Shown here piece by piece: positions 8,978 to 17,962 of a stretch of DNA of 64,000 nt. Origin of the DNA: Rhodoferax potami (lineage in GTDB: Bacteria; Pseudomonadota; Gammaproteobacteria; Burkholderiales; Burkholderiaceae_C); assembly GCF_032193765.1 (NCBI RefSeq), contig NZ_JAVBIJ010000001.1, positions 1,984,001 to 2,048,000 of the forward strand, read 5' to 3'. Numbering within the stretch: the first letter of the stretch is position 1; every line of letters begins with the position of its first letter. The notes beneath the pieces are model-generated. The model searched no databases, was not told the origin of the DNA, and was given only the letters and a program-made list of their open reading frames with translations. A program made the position numbers and the translations under genes.

Positions 8978-9084
8978 GGTTTCCTTCGTGATCTTGCTCG
9001 CGCCGGCACCGGAATTGGTGCCAATATCAAAGCCTAAAGGCTAGCTATCTGGCCGGGCAGAGGATCGGTTAGCCAGCTATTATA
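8978..9084 (-). promoter_or_regulatory. trmD-rplS intercistronic leader with possible internal promoter
   Basis: On the minus strand a consensus TATAAT lies at 9084-9079 with a weak TTGCAG at 18-bp spacing. Downstream the leader can form GGCACC/GGTGCC with a 6-nt loop and AGCC/GGCT. A separate promoter or an autoregulatory leader for L19 is plausible but inferred. Confidence 0.4.
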
Positions 9085-9090
9085 GCAAGT

Positions 9091-9837
9091 TCAGTTTTTG
9101 GCCTGCAAAAGCCGCTCATCGGCCTTGGTAATCAAACCCTTGTTGCGGGCTTGTTCCAGTATGTCGGGCCTGTGATTCGCCGTAAGCTCCAGCCGCTGCT
9201 GACGGCGCCACGCTTCAATACGGGCGTGATGCCCTGATAGCAACACGTCCGGCACCGGGGCACCTGACCATACTTCCGGGCGTGTGTAATGCGGACAATC
9301 CAGCAGGCCGTCCAGAGCAGAGTTAAAACTGTCTTGGTGATGACTTTGGGCATCCGTGAGCACACCGGGCTGCAAACGTGCCACTGCATCCAGCAAAGCC
9401 ATGGCAGCAATCTCGCCACCGGACAATATGAAGTCTCCCAAACTGATTTGCTGGTCGACATAGCGGTCAATAAAGCGCTGGTCTATGCCTTCGTAGCGCC
9501 CGCAGAGAAGAATAGCGCCCGAACTCTGCGACCACGCCTCCACACCCTCGTGCTTCAGCGGGGAGCCAATCGGAGAAAACAGCACCACAGGCGCCTGATC
9601 CGAGCGCTGGGCCCGGATATGCAGGAGTGTGGCCTCCAAGGGTTCGGCCATCATGACCATGCCCGGACCGCCACCAAATGGCCTGTCGTCTACGCGGCGG
9701 TAGTTACCTTGCGCGAAATCCCGGGGGTTGTGCAAGCACACCTCGACGAGGCCACTTTCATAAGCCCGGCGGGTGATACCCGCCGTCAACAGCGGGGCGA
9801 ACAGCTCGGAAAAAAGAGTGATGACATCGAAGCGCAC
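9091..9837 (-). CDS. trmD: tRNA (guanine-N1)-methyltransferase
   Basis: The protein has 248 residues. It shows the SPOUT-knot signatures GGGPGMVMMAEPL, LLCGRYEGIDQRF and SLGDFILSGGEIA, plus the C-terminal tRNA-binding domain. TrmD methylates G37 next to the anticodon of several tRNAs and prevents +1 frameshifting. The start is a GTG giving MRFDVITLF. It follows rimM after 10 bp in the conserved ribosomal operon. Confidence 0.97.
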   Translation of the reverse strand: MRFDVITLFSELFAPLLTAGITRRAYESGLVEVCLHNPRDFAQGNYRRVDDRPFGGGPGMVMMAEPLEATLLHIRAQRSDQAPVVLFSPIGSPLKHEGVEAWSQSSGAILLCGRYEGIDQRFIDRYVDQQISLGDFILSGGEIAAMALLDAVARLQPGVLTDAQSHHQDSFNSALDGLLDCPHYTRPEVWSGAPVPDVLLSGHHARIEAWRRQQRLELTANHRPDILEQARNKGLITKADERLLQAKN

Positions 9838-9847
9838 GTCGGGCGCC

Positions 9848-10417
9848 TCAATAGTCCAGTTGCCAGTCCACGCGAATGGTCTTAGTCGGCAGACTCACAT
9901 CATCGACGTAGGCTGACACAAAGGGGATCATACGTTCAACGGGTTTACCGTCTTGAACCGACTCAATGACCAGCACCGTTTGTGGCCCCGTGGATAGCAA
10001 CTCTTTGACCGTGCCCAAGCTCTCTTGCTCGCGGTTGATGACCTCCAGGCCCATCAAATCGACCCAGTAAAACTCATCGATAGCGGCGGCAGGAAATGCG
10101 GCACGGGAAATAAAGATGCGCGAACCTTTCAAGGCTTCGGCATCGGTGCGGTCGCCAATGCCCTGGACGCAAGCGACCACGGAATCAGAGTGCACTTTGG
10201 ATTCTTTGACTGCGATGCTTGCAGCACCGGTAAAAGGCTGTGGGCCTTTTTCAGTCGGCAATAAAAACCATTGGCGTGCGGCGAACAACGCCTCAGGGTT
10301 TGCGCTGTAGGGCAGGACCTTGAACCAGCCTTTGATACCCCACGCATCTGCAATCCGCCCGACTTCAATAGCGTCTGCTGGCAGGCTAGCGGCTTCGAGT
10401 CCGGGGAGCATAGTCAT
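9848..10417 (-). CDS. rimM: Ribosome maturation factor RimM
   Basis: The protein has 189 residues. The N-terminal beta-barrel carries VGRIADAWGIKGWFKV, and the PRC-barrel half starts with EFYWVDLMGLEV and contains MIPFVSAYVDDV. RimM binds S19 and assists maturation of the 30S head. The first ATG at 10417 gives MTMLPG; an internal ATG six bases on is also possible. It lies between rpsP and trmD in the canonical order. Confidence 0.95.
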   Translation of the reverse strand: MTMLPGLEAASLPADAIEVGRIADAWGIKGWFKVLPYSANPEALFAARQWFLLPTEKGPQPFTGAASIAVKESKVHSDSVVACVQGIGDRTDAEALKGSRIFISRAAFPAAAIDEFYWVDLMGLEVINREQESLGTVKELLSTGPQTVLVIESVQDGKPVERMIPFVSAYVDDVSLPTKTIRVDWQLDY

Positions 10418-10467
10418 GAGAGGTATCTACCGGTGCTCCGCTTCACAGCAGCGCACCGGTGTGATCA

Positions 10468-10719
10468 TTAAGCGGCTTTTTTAGCAGCTTGGCTGATCAA
10501 ACGCTCCACGGTAGGAGAAGCTTGTGCGCCAACGCCTTGCCAGTAGGTCAAGCGGTCTTGCGCAATACGAATGCTTTCTTCGTTTGCCTTGGCGATAGGG
10601 TTGTAGAACCCGATGCGCTCGATGAAGCGGCCGTCGCGGCGGCTACGCTTGTCAGCAATCACAATATTGAAAAACGGGCGAGCTTTTGCACCACCACGAG
10701 CGAGTCGAATGACGACCAT
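10468..10719 (-). CDS. rpsP: 30S ribosomal protein S16
   Basis: The protein has 83 residues: [20 protein letters not shown], then [19 protein letters not shown] and [12 protein letters not shown]. These are diagnostic for S16, an early-binding 30S assembly protein. It is the first gene of the minus-strand rpsP-rimM-trmD-rplS operon; a consensus -10 lies about 100 bp upstream. Confidence 0.97.
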   Translation of the reverse strand: MVVIRLARGGAKARPFFNIVIADKRSRRDGRFIERIGFYNPIAKANEESIRIAQDRLTYWQGVGAQASPTVERLISQAAKKAA

Positions 10720-10816
10720 GATTTATCCTTTGGGTAGCTGAGAGAATTCAGCCTTGAACTCAGAGCTTGAGACACGCAACTGACCACCCGGCCAGTGACA
10801 CTCTGAATAGCCTTCC

Positions 10817-10845
10817 ATTATAACGTTTTCCAACTCATGACCAAA
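10817..10845 (-). promoter_or_regulatory. Likely rpsP operon promoter
   Basis: The minus strand has a perfect TATAAT (10822-10817) in the 117-bp gap before rpsP; the -35 (TTTGGT-like at 17 bp) is poor. It abuts the start of the divergent acetyltransferase gene at 10837. Confidence 0.45.
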
Positions 10846-11370
10846 ATCCGCCCCAGCACTGAAGCCGATATCTCCGCGATTACCTCCATTTATGCGCACC
10901 ATGTGCTGACGGGAACAGGGACTTTCGAAACCACTCCACCCACCGAAGAAGACATGAAGGGGCGTCGCGCGGATGTGCTATCCAAAGCACTCCCTTACCT
11001 GGTTGCAGAAGTCGATGGCAAAGTCATAGGGTTTGCCTATTGCAACTGGTTCAAACCACGGCCCGCCTATCGCTTCTCCGCGGAGGACTCGATTTACCTC
11101 GCGCCTGAGGCCCACGGCAAAGGGCTGGGCAAGTTATTGCTCACCGAACTTATGGCTCAGGCGGAGCGCTGTGGCGTTCGCAAGTTGATCGCCGTTATCG
11201 GCGACTCTGAGAACCGCGGATCGATTGGCGTGCACGCCAGTTGCGGCTACCGGCATGCGGGTGTGATCGAGGCTTGCGGTTGGAAGTTCGAACGTTGGCT
11301 GGACATTGTCCTCATGGAAAAAAGCATCGGCGCTGGGAACTCTACTGCACCGGTAGACGTCCGCGTATGA
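10837..11370 (+). CDS. GNAT family N-acetyltransferase (phosphinothricin acetyltransferase-like)
   Basis: The protein has 177 residues with a GNAT fold: acceptor-side IRPSTEADISAITSIYAHHV, GTGTFETTPP, the acetyl-CoA loop LAPEAHGKGLGKLL and ENRGSIGVHASCGY. The pattern matches the PAT/MnaT branch, which acetylates phosphinothricin, methionine sulfoximine or methionine derivatives; the natural substrate is uncertain. It diverges from the rpsP operon and its TGA overlaps the next gene's ATG by 4 bp. Confidence 0.88.
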   Translation: MTKIRPSTEADISAITSIYAHHVLTGTGTFETTPPTEEDMKGRRADVLSKALPYLVAEVDGKVIGFAYCNWFKPRPAYRFSAEDSIYLAPEAHGKGLGKLLLTELMAQAERCGVRKLIAVIGDSENRGSIGVHASCGYRHAGVIEACGWKFERWLDIVLMEKSIGAGNSTAPVDVRV

Positions 11371-11834
11371 AAAGCAAAACCTGGGCTGTTTGGCTGACCC
11401 TGACCGTCGGCGCGTTAGGCCTGCACCGGCTTTACCTCGGCCGATATGACGTTTGGGCCAAGCTACTGCCCCTGCCCACCTTGCTGGGTAGTTACGGAGT
11501 GTGGCGGGCACGTAGCTTTGGGGTAGACGACCAGGGGAGTTGGTTGTTGATGCCACTGCTAGGCCTCACCCTCGCGGCCTGTGCTCTCAATGCCATTGTG
11601 TACGGGCTGATGAGTGCTGAAAAATGGAATCAACGATTCAATCCACAGGCACCTGACGCACCCCAAGGTGAGACCCATTGGATGACGGTGGTAGGGCTGG
11701 TAGCGGCTCTGGGCCTAGGGACTACGGTGCTAATGGCGACTCTGGCATTCGGCATTCAGCGCTCTTTTGAATACCAGATGCAGCCTAGCCAGAGCACGCC
11801 ACCCACCGCTGCGGTCAAAAAATCTGCAGACTGA
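11367..11834 (+). CDS. TM2-domain-like membrane protein
   Basis: The protein has 155 residues. The N-terminal half resembles the TM2 domain: KTWAVWLTLTVGALGLHRLY with a following GRYDVW. Three or four hydrophobic segments lie near 8-24, 60-82 and 110-135. Function is unknown. The start is fixed by an ATGA overlap with the acetyltransferase gene. Its last 20 bp overlap the end of the convergent pit gene, and no terminator is visible between them. Confidence 0.65.
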   Translation: MKSKTWAVWLTLTVGALGLHRLYLGRYDVWAKLLPLPTLLGSYGVWRARSFGVDDQGSWLLMPLLGLTLAACALNAIVYGLMSAEKWNQRFNPQAPDAPQGETHWMTVVGLVAALGLGTTVLMATLAFGIQRSFEYQMQPSQSTPPTAAVKKSAD

Positions 11835-12825
11835 CCCAGTAGGCAATAGCTGCAACAAATGCAGCGGCAGGAATCGTCAGCACCCACGCCCACACGATGT
11901 TTCCTGCCACACCCCAACGCACCGCACTCGCGCGCTGCGTTGAACCCACACCCACAATCGCCCCTGTAATGGTGTGCGTGGTGGAAACCGGCACGCCTAA
12001 TGCGGTTGCAAGAAACAGTGTCAAAGCGCCGCCGGTCTCCGCGCAAAAGCCCCCTACCGGCTTGAGCTTGGTGATTTTTTGCCCCATGGTTCGCACAATG
12101 CGCCAGCCACCAAACATGGTGCCAGCCCCAATGGCTGCGTAGCAGGACACGATGGTCCATGTAGGCGGCGCACTCTCCGTCGGCAGCACATAGCCTGTGG
12201 CGATCAACATCATCCAAATAATGCCAATCGTTTTTTGGGCGTCGTTACCGCCATGACCCAAGCTATACGCGCCCGCACTCACCAGCTGCAAGCGACGGAA
12301 CCACTTGTCGATCCTTGACGGACGCATGCGCCTGAAGGTCCAAGCGACCACTACCATCATCACGGAGCCCAACGTAAAGCCCAGGAGCGGCGAGACAAAA
12401 ATGAACGCCACGGTTTTCATAATCCCCGCTGATATCAGTGCACTAGCACCGGCCTTGGCAATGACTGCGCCGACGATGCCGCCGATCAAGGCGTGGGATG
12501 AGCTACTGGGAATGCCGTAGTACCAAGTAATGACGTTCCATGTGATCGCACCGACCAGGGCACCAAACACCACATGGGTGTCCACCACACCGGGCTGCAC
12601 GATCCCCTTACCCACGGTCGCAGCAACGCTCAGGTGGAAGATAAAGATCGCAATAAAGTTGAAAAATGCGGCAAAAATGACCGCTTGGCCCGGCTTGAGC
12701 ACGCCGGTGGAGACCACTGTGGCAATCGAGTTCGCCGCATCATGAAAGCCATTCATGAAGTCGAACGCCAAGGCGAGCGCCACCAACAGAGCTACCACCC
12801 ATAAGGCTGTCTGGACTTGTTCCAT
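11815..12825 (-). CDS. pit: Inorganic phosphate transporter, PiT family
   Basis: The protein has 336 residues with about ten hydrophobic helices and both PiT signatures: N-terminal FDFMNGFHDAANSIATVVST and C-terminal GVPVSTTHTITGAIVGVGS, plus SLGHGGNDAQKTIG. PiT carriers import metal-phosphate with protons at low affinity. The gene lies 22 bp after a DUF47 gene, the common accessory pair. Confidence 0.93.
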   Translation of the reverse strand: MEQVQTALWVVALLVALALAFDFMNGFHDAANSIATVVSTGVLKPGQAVIFAAFFNFIAIFIFHLSVAATVGKGIVQPGVVDTHVVFGALVGAITWNVITWYYGIPSSSSHALIGGIVGAVIAKAGASALISAGIMKTVAFIFVSPLLGFTLGSVMMVVVAWTFRRMRPSRIDKWFRRLQLVSAGAYSLGHGGNDAQKTIGIIWMMLIATGYVLPTESAPPTWTIVSCYAAIGAGTMFGGWRIVRTMGQKITKLKPVGGFCAETGGALTLFLATALGVPVSTTHTITGAIVGVGSTQRASAVRWGVAGNIVWAWVLTIPAAAFVAAIAYWVSLQIF

Positions 12826-12847
12826 CGTTATGAACCCGCGCTGTCGA

Positions 12848-13495
12848 TCAGGAGTTCTCGAGGATGATGCCCTCGATCACATTGGCCACGTCTTCACACT
12901 TGTCGGTGATGGTTTCCAGCAGCTCGTAAATGGCCTTGAGCTTGATGAGTTCACGCACATCCTCTTGCTCACGGAACAACTTGCTCATGGCGGTGCGCAT
13001 CACGCGATCGGCATCTGACTCCAAGCGGTCGATTTCTTCGCAGGTCTTCAGCGCAGCTTCTGCGGTGGCATGGTCCGCAATATCCGACAGCAATCGCACC
13101 GCATCCCGCAAGCGCTCACAGCATTTGACGCTCAAATCGGTGAGTCGAACAATTTCTTCGGTCATGACGCGCACGTCATACAGCGCCATCGTCTCCGCAG
13201 AGTCCTGAATCAGGTCTGCCACGTCATCCATAGTGTTGATCAGGGAGTGGATCTGTTCGCGATCGATCGGCGTGATGAACGTGATGTGGATCGCTTTGTT
13301 GACTTCGTGCGTCACACGGTCTGCGGCACGCTCTGCGTCGTCGACTTCCTGGTTGTATTTGGCGCGCAGATCCGCGTCGCTGTAATTGGCGACCAACTTG
13401 GAAAACGCCTGAGCCGCCTCCACGATGCGATCAGCATGCTGATTGAACATCTCAAAAAAATTTCCTTCGCGAGGCAACAGCTTTCCAAAGAACAT
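12848..13495 (-). CDS. DUF47 family PhoU-like protein
   Basis: The protein has 215 residues, almost entirely helical, with PhoU-type E/DxxxD repeats (EVDDAERAADRVTHEVNKAI, TMDDVADLIQD, EEIDRLESDADRV, ITDKCEDVANVIEGI) that can bind metal clusters. DUF47 proteins typically precede pit genes and are thought to modulate phosphate uptake. It is cytoplasmic, with no signal peptide. A possible Pho box lies 25 bp upstream of its start. Confidence 0.88.
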   Translation of the reverse strand: MFFGKLLPREGNFFEMFNQHADRIVEAAQAFSKLVANYSDADLRAKYNQEVDDAERAADRVTHEVNKAIHITFITPIDREQIHSLINTMDDVADLIQDSAETMALYDVRVMTEEIVRLTDLSVKCCERLRDAVRLLSDIADHATAEAALKTCEEIDRLESDADRVMRTAMSKLFREQEDVRELIKLKAIYELLETITDKCEDVANVIEGIILENS

Positions 13496-13519
13496 GCGGG
13501 GGGCTCCTAACGGTTAAAT

Positions 13520-13537
13520 ATGACAGTCTTGTGACTA
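13520..13537 (-). promoter_or_regulatory. Possible Pho box upstream of DUF47-pit
   Basis: The minus strand reads TAGTCAC, 4 bp, CTGTCAT. The second unit is a perfect consensus heptamer, the first matches 4 of 7, and their 11-bp period is that of PhoB half-sites. It lies 25 bp before the start codon, a position that could repress as well as activate. Confidence 0.4.
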
Positions 13538-13625
13538 ATTGAAGAATGCCCACGAGTTTAACCGCCTACAGCCCTACGGTTTGCAGGGCGTTAGACCCAC
13601 CCTCAAGACCACCAAAACACCTCAT

Positions 13626-13660
13626 AAAAAAAGCCCCGCAACCGGAGTTGCGAGGCTTTT
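13626..13660 (-). terminator. Intrinsic terminator after acnB
   Basis: AAAAGCCTCGCAAC pairs imperfectly with GTTGCGGGGCTTTTTTT on the minus strand, ending in a T run. It lies 35 bp after the acnB stop and closes the mdh-acnB run. Confidence 0.9.
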
Positions 13661-13694
13661 GTGTTCCATGGCGCCGGAGCGCCTAGGGGTCTGA

Positions 13695-16283
13695 TTACTT
13701 CACAGTTGCAGCGGACTCGGTGTAGTCGCTGATCTTGTCAAAGTTCAGGTACTGGTACACCTTGTCGCTAGCGGCAGTCAGCACGCCCATGTCCGCCAAG
13801 TACTCTTCCTTGGTAGGAATGCGGCCCAGCTTGGACGCAATAGCCGCCAACTCCGCAGAGCCGAGGTACACATTGCTGTTCTTGCCCAGACGGTTGGGGA
13901 AGTTGCGGGTGGACGTAGAGAACACGGTAGCGCCCTCTTTCACCTGCGCCTGGTTACCCATACACAAGCTGCAGCCCGGCATTTCCATGCGGGCACCTGC
14001 GCCACCCAGCACACCGTAGTGGCCTTCGTCGCTGAGTTGCTTGGCGTCCATCTTGGTGGGCGGTGCAATCCACAGCTTGACCGGGATATCGCGCTTGCCC
14101 TCCATCAGCTTGGACGCTGCACGGAAGTGGCCGATGTTGGTCATGCAGGAGCCGATGAACACTTCATCGATCTTGGCACCAGCAACTTCAGCCAATGTCT
14201 TCACATCGTCCGGATCGTTGGGGCATGCCACGATAGGTTCGTGGATGTCGGCCAGGTCGATCTCGATAACAGCTGCGTACTCCGCATCCGCGTCGCCCTT
14301 GAGCAACTCGGGGTTCTTGAGCCAGGCTTCCTGGGCTGCGATACGGCGGGCCAAGGTGCGGGCATCAGAGTAACCATTGGCAATCATCCACTTCATCATG
14401 GTGATGTTGCTGTTGACGTACTCTTGGATCGGCTCTTTGTTCAGGTGCACGGTGCAACCTGCGGCAGAGCGCTCAGCAGACGCGTCGGACAACTCAAACG
14501 CCTGCTCAACCTTCAGGTCTGGCAAACCTTCGATTTCGAGGATGCGGCCGGAGAAGATGTTCTTCTTGCCCTTCTTCTCGACAGTCAGCAGGCCGGCCTT
14601 GATGGCGTACAAGGGAATCGCGTTCACCAAATCGCGCAAGGTCACGCCGGGCTGCATCTTGCCCTTGAAGCGCACCAATACCGACTCAGGCATGTCCAAA
14701 GGCATCACGCCGGTCGCAGCAGCAAACGCCACCAAACCGGAACCTGCGGGGAAGCTGATACCGATAGGGAAACGGGTGTGGCTATCGCCACCGGTGCCTA
14801 CGGTGTCAGGCAGCAACAGGCGGTTGAGCCAAGAGTGGATCACACCGTCACCGGGGCGCAAGCTGATGCCGCCGCGGGTGCTGATGAAGTCAGGCAGCTC
14901 GTGGTGCATCTTCACATCCACGGGCTTGGGGTAAGCCGCGGTGTGGCAGAAAGACTGCATCACCAAGTCGGCAGAGAAGCCCAGGCAAGCCAAGTCTTTC
15001 AGCTCGTCGCGGGTCATCGGGCCGGTAGTATCTTGGGAGCCGACGGAGGTCATCTTGGGCTCGCAGTAGGTACCAGGGCGCACACCTTGACCTTCAGGCA
15101 AACCGCAAGCACGGCCAACCATCTTCTGGGCCAAGCTAAAACCCTTCTTGGTATCCACTGGGTTCTGGGGCAGGCGGAACAATGTGGAAGGCTTCAGACC
15201 CAAAGCTTCACGGGCTTTGGCAGTCAAGCCACGGCCGATGATCAAGGGGATACGGCCACCAGCGCGCACTTCATCAAACAGCACTTCGCTCTTGACTTCG
15301 AAAGATGCGATTTCTTTGCCGTCCTTAAAAGCTTTACCGTCATAGGGACGCAGTTCCACCACATCGCCCATGGCCATTTGGCTCACATCTAACTCAATCG
15401 GCAGCGCGCCGGAGTCTTCCATGGTGTTGTAGAAAATCGGGGCGATTTTGCCGCCCAAGCAGACTCCACCGAAACGCTTGTTGGGGACAAACGGAATGTC
15501 CTCGCCGGTGAACCACAGCACGGAGTTGGTCGCAGACTTGCGCGACGAACCAGTGCCCACCACATCGCCCACGTAGGCTACGAGATTGCCCTTTGCGCGC
15601 AGGTCTTCGAGGAACTTGACCGGGCCACGCTTGCCATCTTCTTCGGGGGTAATGCCGGGGCGGGCATTCTTGTGCATTGCCAAAGCATGCAAAGGAATGT
15701 CAGGGCGGCTCCAGGCGTCGGGCGCAGGAGACAGGTCGTCGGTGTTGATCTCACCAGCAACCTTGAAAATGCTGACGGTGATGGACTTGGGCACTTCAGG
15801 GCGGCTGGTAAACCACTCGGCATCGGCCCAGCTTTGCAGCACAGCCTTGGCAAAGGTATTGCCCTTGTCAGCCTTTTCCTTCACGTCATGGAACTGATCG
15901 AACATCAGCAAAGTTTTCTTCAGGCCTTCAGCGGCTTCCGCAGCCACTGCCGCGTCGTCCAACAAATCGACCATGGGGCTGATGTTGTAGCCGCCCAGCA
16001 TGGTGCCCAACAGTTCGGTGGCGCGGGCGCGGGAGATCAGGGCGCATTTTTCAGTACCGTGGGCCACAGCAGCCAGGTAGCTGGCTTTGACCTTGGCGGC
16101 ATCGTCCACACCAGCAGGCACGCGGTGGGTAATCAATTCGACGAGCGTTGCTTCTTCGCCAGCGGGGGGCGCCTTGAGCAACTCGATCAATTCGCCTGTC
16201 TGCTTGGCAGACAAAGGCAGGGGGGGAATGCCCAACGCAGCGCGTTCAGCCACATGGTCACGGTAAGCTTGCAACATCTTCAC
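13695..16283 (-). CDS. acnB: Aconitate hydratase B (also 2-methylisocitrate dehydratase)
   Basis: The protein has 862 residues, the usual AcnB length. It has the N-terminal HEAT-like domain, the swivel domain placed before the catalytic domains ([26 protein letters not shown]), [18 protein letters not shown], and the [4Fe-4S] cysteines in [10 protein letters not shown] and [11 protein letters not shown]. AcnB interconverts citrate and isocitrate in the TCA cycle, and the apo form can bind RNA. A GGAGAG sequence precedes the ATG. It is the last gene leftward of the mdh arm of the TCA cluster. A repeat copy lies just upstream. Confidence 0.97.
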   Translation of the reverse strand: MKMLQAYRDHVAERAALGIPPLPLSAKQTGELIELLKAPPAGEEATLVELITHRVPAGVDDAAKVKASYLAAVAHGTEKCALISRARATELLGTMLGGYNISPMVDLLDDAAVAAEAAEGLKKTLLMFDQFHDVKEKADKGNTFAKAVLQSWADAEWFTSRPEVPKSITVSIFKVAGEINTDDLSPAPDAWSRPDIPLHALAMHKNARPGITPEEDGKRGPVKFLEDLRAKGNLVAYVGDVVGTGSSRKSATNSVLWFTGEDIPFVPNKRFGGVCLGGKIAPIFYNTMEDSGALPIELDVSQMAMGDVVELRPYDGKAFKDGKEIASFEVKSEVLFDEVRAGGRIPLIIGRGLTAKAREALGLKPSTLFRLPQNPVDTKKGFSLAQKMVGRACGLPEGQGVRPGTYCEPKMTSVGSQDTTGPMTRDELKDLACLGFSADLVMQSFCHTAAYPKPVDVKMHHELPDFISTRGGISLRPGDGVIHSWLNRLLLPDTVGTGGDSHTRFPIGISFPAGSGLVAFAAATGVMPLDMPESVLVRFKGKMQPGVTLRDLVNAIPLYAIKAGLLTVEKKGKKNIFSGRILEIEGLPDLKVEQAFELSDASAERSAAGCTVHLNKEPIQEYVNSNITMMKWMIANGYSDARTLARRIAAQEAWLKNPELLKGDADAEYAAVIEIDLADIHEPIVACPNDPDDVKTLAEVAGAKIDEVFIGSCMTNIGHFRAASKLMEGKRDIPVKLWIAPPTKMDAKQLSDEGHYGVLGGAGARMEMPGCSLCMGNQAQVKEGATVFSTSTRNFPNRLGKNSNVYLGSAELAAIASKLGRIPTKEEYLADMGVLTAASDKVYQYLNFDKISDYTESAATVK

Positions 16284-16311
16284 TCTCCTTCACAAAAACA
16301 ATAAACCGACT

Positions 16312-16356
16312 CTAGCCCTCGCCAAATATGCGCAGGCTGCTATTTATTTAGTAGCA
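16312..16356. repeat. Dispersed palindromic repeat, copy 1
   Basis: The minus strand reads GCTACTAAAT, AGCAGCCTGCGCATATT, then GAGGGCTA, matching the family core. It overlaps the last codons and stop of the 177-residue secreted protein gene (stop within the TAAATAAATAG part). Confidence 0.65.
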
Positions 16357-16877
16357 CTCAACTCCGGACCGCCAGGCGCGAGCGCAGGGTCCAACAAGTG
16401 GGGGGCTGGGTTCTGCTGCATCGCCAGTGCAACGGCTTCTTGCGCCGGACTCATGCAGGCATCGGCGAGTCTGCGGCCCTTGCGCTGATCCATCAACATG
16501 GACTTGTTGGCCAGTTGCAGCCACACCGCACCGCGGGCTGCATCTTCTAAACGAATGGCACCAGTGGTGGTAGCCACGGGCACCATGACAAATTTGTGGG
16601 CGCCGGCTTGCACATCAAAATGCCCCGGCCATGCCGAATGGGGACGGACCGAAACCCGTTGGGCCAACTCGCAAGGCAACTGCCCGGTGGTAACACCGCC
16701 AACCAGCGCCATTTGCTCGTCTGTGAGGGGCACTGCTTTAGATTGCATTTTTCCGGGCGACATTCCCGCCGGGGGCTTGGCGGCAACATCCCGGACCACA
16801 GGGTTGGCCCAAGCCATGCCCGTTGCGGCAACCAACCCTAGACCCCAAAAAGCGAGCAACGCACGACGCAGGAACAT
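16344..16877 (-). CDS. Secreted protein of unknown function
   Basis: The protein has 177 residues. It starts with a clear signal peptide (MFLRRALLAFWGLGLVAATG, then MAWANP with AWA cleavage). The mature part has no motif I recognise; it contains QMALVGGVTTGQLPCELAQ, two cysteines far apart, and a Pro-rich end. It is probably periplasmic. Its ATG overlaps the CitE-like stop by one base (TGATG), so it is translated from the mdh-citE transcript. The stop codon falls within a dispersed repeat, so the native C-terminus may have been altered. Function cannot be assigned. Confidence 0.65.
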   Translation of the reverse strand: MFLRRALLAFWGLGLVAATGMAWANPVVRDVAAKPPAGMSPGKMQSKAVPLTDEQMALVGGVTTGQLPCELAQRVSVRPHSAWPGHFDVQAGAHKFVMVPVATTTGAIRLEDAARGAVWLQLANKSMLMDQRKGRRLADACMSPAQEAVALAMQQNPAPHLLDPALAPGGPELSATK

Positions 16878-17959
16878 CACATCACCTCCAGAACGGAAGA
16901 AGACACAAAGTAGGCGGCAACCGTGTCCGGCAGCGCGACGCCTGTGGCGTGCGCCCGCTCCAACAACTGCCAAAAAAACCGGTAACTCGCCCGGTCATGT
17001 AGCACCCCCCCCACCGACACGGGGCCCCACTGCGCAGCGGCTGCCGCTTCCAGAATACGGGCCGCCTCGTCCACTGCCCGACGGTCAGGCGAAAAAGCCT
17101 GCACGATGGGGCGGATTTGATCGGGGTGAATGCTCCACATCCGGGTGTAGCCCAGGGCTTGAGACGCAAAGCGCGCAGAGCGGGCCAGAGCGGAAACGTC
17201 TTTGAATTCCGTCACCACACAGTGCGACGGCACTTTGCCGAAGGCATGGCAGGCACTGGCGATCTCTGTTTTGGCGCGCACCACCAAGGGGTGGTGAAAT
17301 TGGTCCAAGGTGGCCGCATCGGATGCGCCGCGCACACCCATCGCAGAGGCGGGAATGGCGCCACCGTGGCTGGACACAAAATCCATCAAACCGAAACTGA
17401 TAGATTGGACGCGCGGGTGAGCGGCAATCTCAAAAGCGCGATGCACGGCTGCCGGCGACTCAATCAATACATGCAAGGGAATTGCAGCGGCATTAGCGCC
17501 AAGGGCATCCATGGCTCGCACCGCGACATCAACATCCGCTGCGGACTCCACCTTGGGCAGCATGATGTAACTTAAAGCGTGGGCAGCACCACCGACCACA
17601 CACTCAACATCCTGCAAAAACGCAGAATGGTCGACAGCATGCAAGCGCGCGCCTACACGACGGTGCAAGCCATTTGCTATCAAATCAGGAGTGTCTTGCG
17701 CAGACTTGGCGAGGGCTACAACCATATTGGCATGGTCCAGCTCGCCGCCGACGGGCGCACCGTCTTCGCAGTCCAGCGTAACGTCAAAGACGCAAGCGCC
17801 GAACTCTTGGGTCATGTCCGCCTGCAGCTGCAGGCTCTTGACCATGCGGGCTTCTACACCGCTGTAATGGTCACACACCGGCAACATGCCGGCAGCGCCC
17901 TGCGCACCTAAAAGGATGTCGCGAGGGTGCTTCACGGTGGGCGCCGGTGCGTGGGCCAA
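16877..17959 (-). CDS. HpcH/HpaI aldolase / CitE-like CoA ester lyase
   Basis: The protein has 360 residues in a TIM-barrel lyase fold: metal/substrate motifs TLDCEDGAPVGGE, RVGARLHAVDH, LPKVESAADVD, HVLIESPAAV and MWSIHPDQI. The family cleaves malyl-CoA, citramalyl-CoA or citryl-CoA esters. There are no citD/citF genes here, so it is not citrate lyase; placement 3 bp after mdh and ahead of acnB favours a malyl- or citramalyl-CoA lyase or thioesterase (inference). The TTG start at 17959 has no clear ribosome site; a GTG at 17935 is the alternative. A copy of the dispersed repeat lies inside the coding region around ALAKSAQDTPDLIANG. Confidence 0.82.
   Translation of the reverse strand: MAHAPAPTVKHPRDILLGAQGAAGMLPVCDHYSGVEARMVKSLQLQADMTQEFGACVFDVTLDCEDGAPVGGELDHANMVVALAKSAQDTPDLIANGLHRRVGARLHAVDHSAFLQDVECVVGGAAHALSYIMLPKVESAADVDVAVRAMDALGANAAAIPLHVLIESPAAVHRAFEIAAHPRVQSISFGLMDFVSSHGGAIPASAMGVRGASDAATLDQFHHPLVVRAKTEIASACHAFGKVPSHCVVTEFKDVSALARSARFASQALGYTRMWSIHPDQIRPIVQAFSPDRRAVDEAARILEAAAAAQWGPVSVGGVLHDRASYRFFWQLLERAHATGVALPDTVAAYFVSSSVLEVM
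17674..17723. repeat. Dispersed palindromic repeat, copy 2 (inside the CitE-like gene)
   Basis: The plus strand TTGCTATCAAATCAGGAG, then CTTGCGCA and GGCGAGGGCTA, matches the copy at 48602 in 24 of the first 29 positions by eye. It is in frame within the CitE-like gene and encodes ALAKSAQDTPDLIANG. Confidence 0.6.
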
Positions 17960-17962
17960 GGA

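Noticed and set aside
14019..15392. Long open frame antisense to acnB
   Set aside because: Explained by codon bias of a highly expressed gene; no domain and no ribosome site.
16877..17959. Citrate lyase beta subunit
   Set aside because: No citD, citF, citC or citG nearby and the sequence fits the broader CoA-ester lyase family.
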